Below, one piece after another: positions 62,211 to 64,000 of a stretch of 64,000 nt of DNA (the first letter of the stretch is position 1; each line of letters opens with the position of its first letter). Below the pieces are notes generated by a model. The model saw only the letters and a program-made list of their open reading frames with translations, searched no databases and was not told the DNA's origin. The stretch is from Ustulina deusta (lineage: Eukaryota; Ascomycota; Sordariomycetes; Xylariales; Xylariaceae), in NCBI GenBank assembly GCA_023159155.1, contig JAJNNX010000075.1, positions 106,227-170,226 on the forward strand. Direction: 5' to 3'. The position numbers and the translations under genes are program-made.

Positions 62211-62290
62211 TATATATTGCCTAAAAAGTGTATATATTACCTAGAAAATATATATATTGCTTAAAAAAAATATATATTGCTTAGAAAAAA
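62211..62290. repeat. Four 20 bp tandem units just upstream of the family B 3' LTR
   Basis: Units of the form TATATATTGCCTAAAAAGTG, with variants TTACCTAGAAAA, TTGCTTAAAAAA and TTGCTTAGAAAA, repeat four times. They lie about 90 bp before the polypurine tract and LTR, in the probable 3' untranslated part of the element. Confidence 0.65.
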
Positions 62291-62382
62291 CGCATTTTTT
62301 TTTTTTTTTTCGCCCGTTAGCCACCGCCTACACACTATATACTACCTATTTCGCAGCCCCCGAGCCAAAAAAAAAAAAATAT

Positions 62383-62624
62383 TATTACAGGCAAGGCTAG
62401 CCTTAAAAGCTTTGCTAATTAATAAAAGTTCCAGACCTCCGCCGGAAGTTATAAAACTCCTTACAAAAATATATTAAAAAAATACATTAGAACTCCGCGC
62501 TAGTAGTACATTAATAGCTATATAGCTACAAAGACTTTGCTTTCGCAAAATTCTTTTTTTTTTTTTTTTCCTTAAGTTAGTTAATAAACAGTATTTCCTA
62601 GCCATTCGGCTAAATCCTTTCACA
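62383..62624 (+). repeat. Family B 3' LTR
   Basis: 242 bp, starting TATTACAGGCAAGGCTAGCC and ending CCTTTCACA immediately before the AATAT target duplication. It is preceded by an A-rich purine tract. Confidence 0.85.
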
Positions 62625-64000
62625 AATATTTTAATTTATTTTAAAACTAAAAAATAGTACTAAACTTATTATAAAAAAATAATTTATTACTTATATTAAA
62701 CTAAATATTAAAAAAATATTAAAAAGTTTTATTTTAATATATTTATTATTAATTATTTAAAAATAATTATAAAAACTAAAATAAAAATTAGAATTAATTT
62801 TATAAAAATTTAAATAATCCTAAATTAGGATTTTAATAATTTTAAAAATACTAAATTAATCCGGTTATTTTTTAAGTTTTATAATTATATTTATATATTT
62901 ATTTATTATATTAGTAAAATTATTATTTTTTTAAATTAATTACTAAAAAAAAATCAGTTATTTATAATAGGACTAAAATAAAAACAAGCTTTCAAACATA
63001 TAAAACTACTAGTATATAAAACATTTATTTTAGCTTTTTTTAAGCCCGGCTAACTAATATAAATAAAAACAAATATTTTATATAATATAACAAAAAAAGT
63101 TATCTAGTAATAATAAGAAAATATAACCTAAAAATATATAAAATATTTTTTTAAAATAATAATACTAATTAAGCAAGTTTACCTGATTTAAAACTATAAA
63201 TTTTTAGTAGTAATATAAACTTTAAAACATTATTACTTAAAGCTTTTTAAAACTAAGTTCTTTATAATAATTAATTATTAAATTTTATTATATTTTTTAA
63301 ATAAATAGATTTTATTAATATAATAAGTATACTAGGCTAATTTTTTATTAAACTTTAATATTATTTTTTAATACTAACTAAAATAAAAAAATATAATAGC
63401 TAATATTTTATTAAAAAAAATAGCTAAGCGTTTTATAATTAAAACTAAAAAAATTAAAAAAAATAATATTAGTTCTATTTAATAAAATATTAAGTTTTAT
63501 ATTAATTATAGACCTATTATTTAATATTTTTTAAAAAGTTAATTTAATAAACCTAATTAAATAAAAAAACTAATTATAAAATTTAAAAAATAAAATAAAA
63601 AACTATATATATCTGAAATTATTTTAAATAAAACTATTTTTTTTATATAACTTTAATTTAAAAAGTTTATATATTTTTAATTACTATATACTAAAGTTAA
63701 TACAAAATAATTAAAATATTAAAACAAAAATATTATTAGTTTTATTTAAACTATAATTATAAATAATATATATATAATATTATAACTATAAAAAAAACAA
63801 AATATTATAAAACAAAACTTTTAGCTTTTTTTTATTTATTGTTTATAATAGCTATAATATAGCAATATATAATAATAAATAATAAAAATATATTATTTAA
63901 CTAATAAAGTTATAACTATATATAAATATTTATAAATAAATTTAGCTATTTAATTATAACTTTATTTAATAAAAAAATAAATATTATAGAGTTATTAGCT

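Larger units (their letters stand above)
55354..62624 (+). mobile_element. Family B Ty3/gypsy LTR retrotransposon, full length 7.27 kb, RIP-inactivated
   Basis: Bounded by LTRs of 241 bp (55354-55594) and 242 bp (62383-62624) and by an identical 5 bp target duplication AATAT (55349-55353 and 62625-62629). An A-rich purine tract (about 62366-62379) abuts the 3' LTR, setting plus orientation. Internal order is reverse transcriptase, RNase H region, integrase, which is the Ty3/gypsy arrangement. The RIP pattern is plain: CpA and TpG are nearly absent, and stops occur in every frame. No functional protein can be made. Confidence 0.88.
52012..64000 (+). mobile_element. Family A Ty3/gypsy-type retrotransposon, plus orientation, interrupted and continuing past the window
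   Basis: The element begins with a 228 bp LTR (52012-52239, the reverse complement of the two left LTRs). A gag-like region with no counterpart in the window follows (about 52240-53900). Then comes a pol region that is the reverse complement of the left copy (about 53900-55353, resuming at 62625 and still matching at 64000). Just before the interruption the frame reads a degraded YLVMPFG..TFQ-like stretch, then Tyr-Ile-Asn-Asn at 55340-55351. After it, ILIYFKTKK resumes at 62630. The 7.27 kb element 55354-62624 is inserted between. All frames are broken by stops. Confidence 0.78.

Noticed and set aside
62277..62477. 66-codon frame crossing into the family B 3' LTR
   Set aside because: It is built from homopolymer and LTR sequence and has no coding support.

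Overview
This 64 kb window is nuclear DNA of a filamentous ascomycete (Pezizomycotina, possibly Sordariomycetes; the class is inference). The evidence is gene structure (short GT-AG introns of 43-256 bp with CTAAC/CTGAC-like branch sites), the gene repertoire (eL24, NAC-beta, Tad1, a Pma-type H+-ATPase, an RGS/membrane protein of Rax1 type, DUF2235, DUF1348) and a repeat tract with the signature of repeat-induced point mutation (RIP).

Bases 1-42.8 kb are a gene-bearing compartment of normal base composition with 13 genes. In order: a large disordered Ser-rich protein cut by the window start (1-3951, +); a mitochondrial-looking short-chain dehydrogenase of the D-arabinitol dehydrogenase type (6404-7792, +); a Cys-rich single-pass membrane protein (9116-about 10524, -); a DUF2235 alpha/beta hydrolase (12470-14683, -); a P-type H+-ATPase with a charged insertion (17517-21093, +); a cytochrome P450 (22154-23952, +); a prolyl-iminopeptidase-like hydrolase with an in-frame TAG (27017-28010, -); an RGS-domain membrane protein (29096-30547, -); a DUF1348 protein (33863-34461, -); a type II peroxiredoxin ending in SKL (36161-36870, +); ribosomal protein eL24 (37620-38497, -), divergent from tRNA adenosine deaminase Tad1 (38858-40674, +); and NAC-beta/Egd1 (41688-42404, -). 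The first 31 kb is gene-sparse with long empty spacers, and 36-42.5 kb is a dense block of housekeeping genes. I see no biosynthetic cluster and no operon-like logic; the genes look functionally independent.

From about 42.9 kb the DNA passes through minisatellites into an extremely A+T-rich block (43.4-64 kb) where CpA/TpG are strongly depleted and no intact gene is left. It can be read as nested Ty3/gypsy-type LTR retrotransposons. One family has LTRs of about 230 bp reading TGACGG...GTGACA. It is present as a 3' fragment (43718-45075, -), a longer 5'-truncated copy (46656-52011, -) and an opposed copy entering at 52012 (+) and leaving the window. A second element of 7.27 kb (55354-62624, +) with 241/242 bp LTRs and an AATAT target duplication sits inside the last copy, precisely in its reverse-transcriptase YxDD box. 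Reverse transcriptase, RNase H-linker and integrase remnants are still legible, with catalytic Asp/Glu codons changed to Asn/Lys as RIP predicts. A 199 bp unmutated solo-LTR-like element with a CAGTG target duplication (47875-48073) stands out inside this mutated DNA.

All exon coordinates were read by eye from splice sites and reading frames. The least certain points are the N-terminus of the 9-10.5 kb membrane protein and the identity of the first gene.
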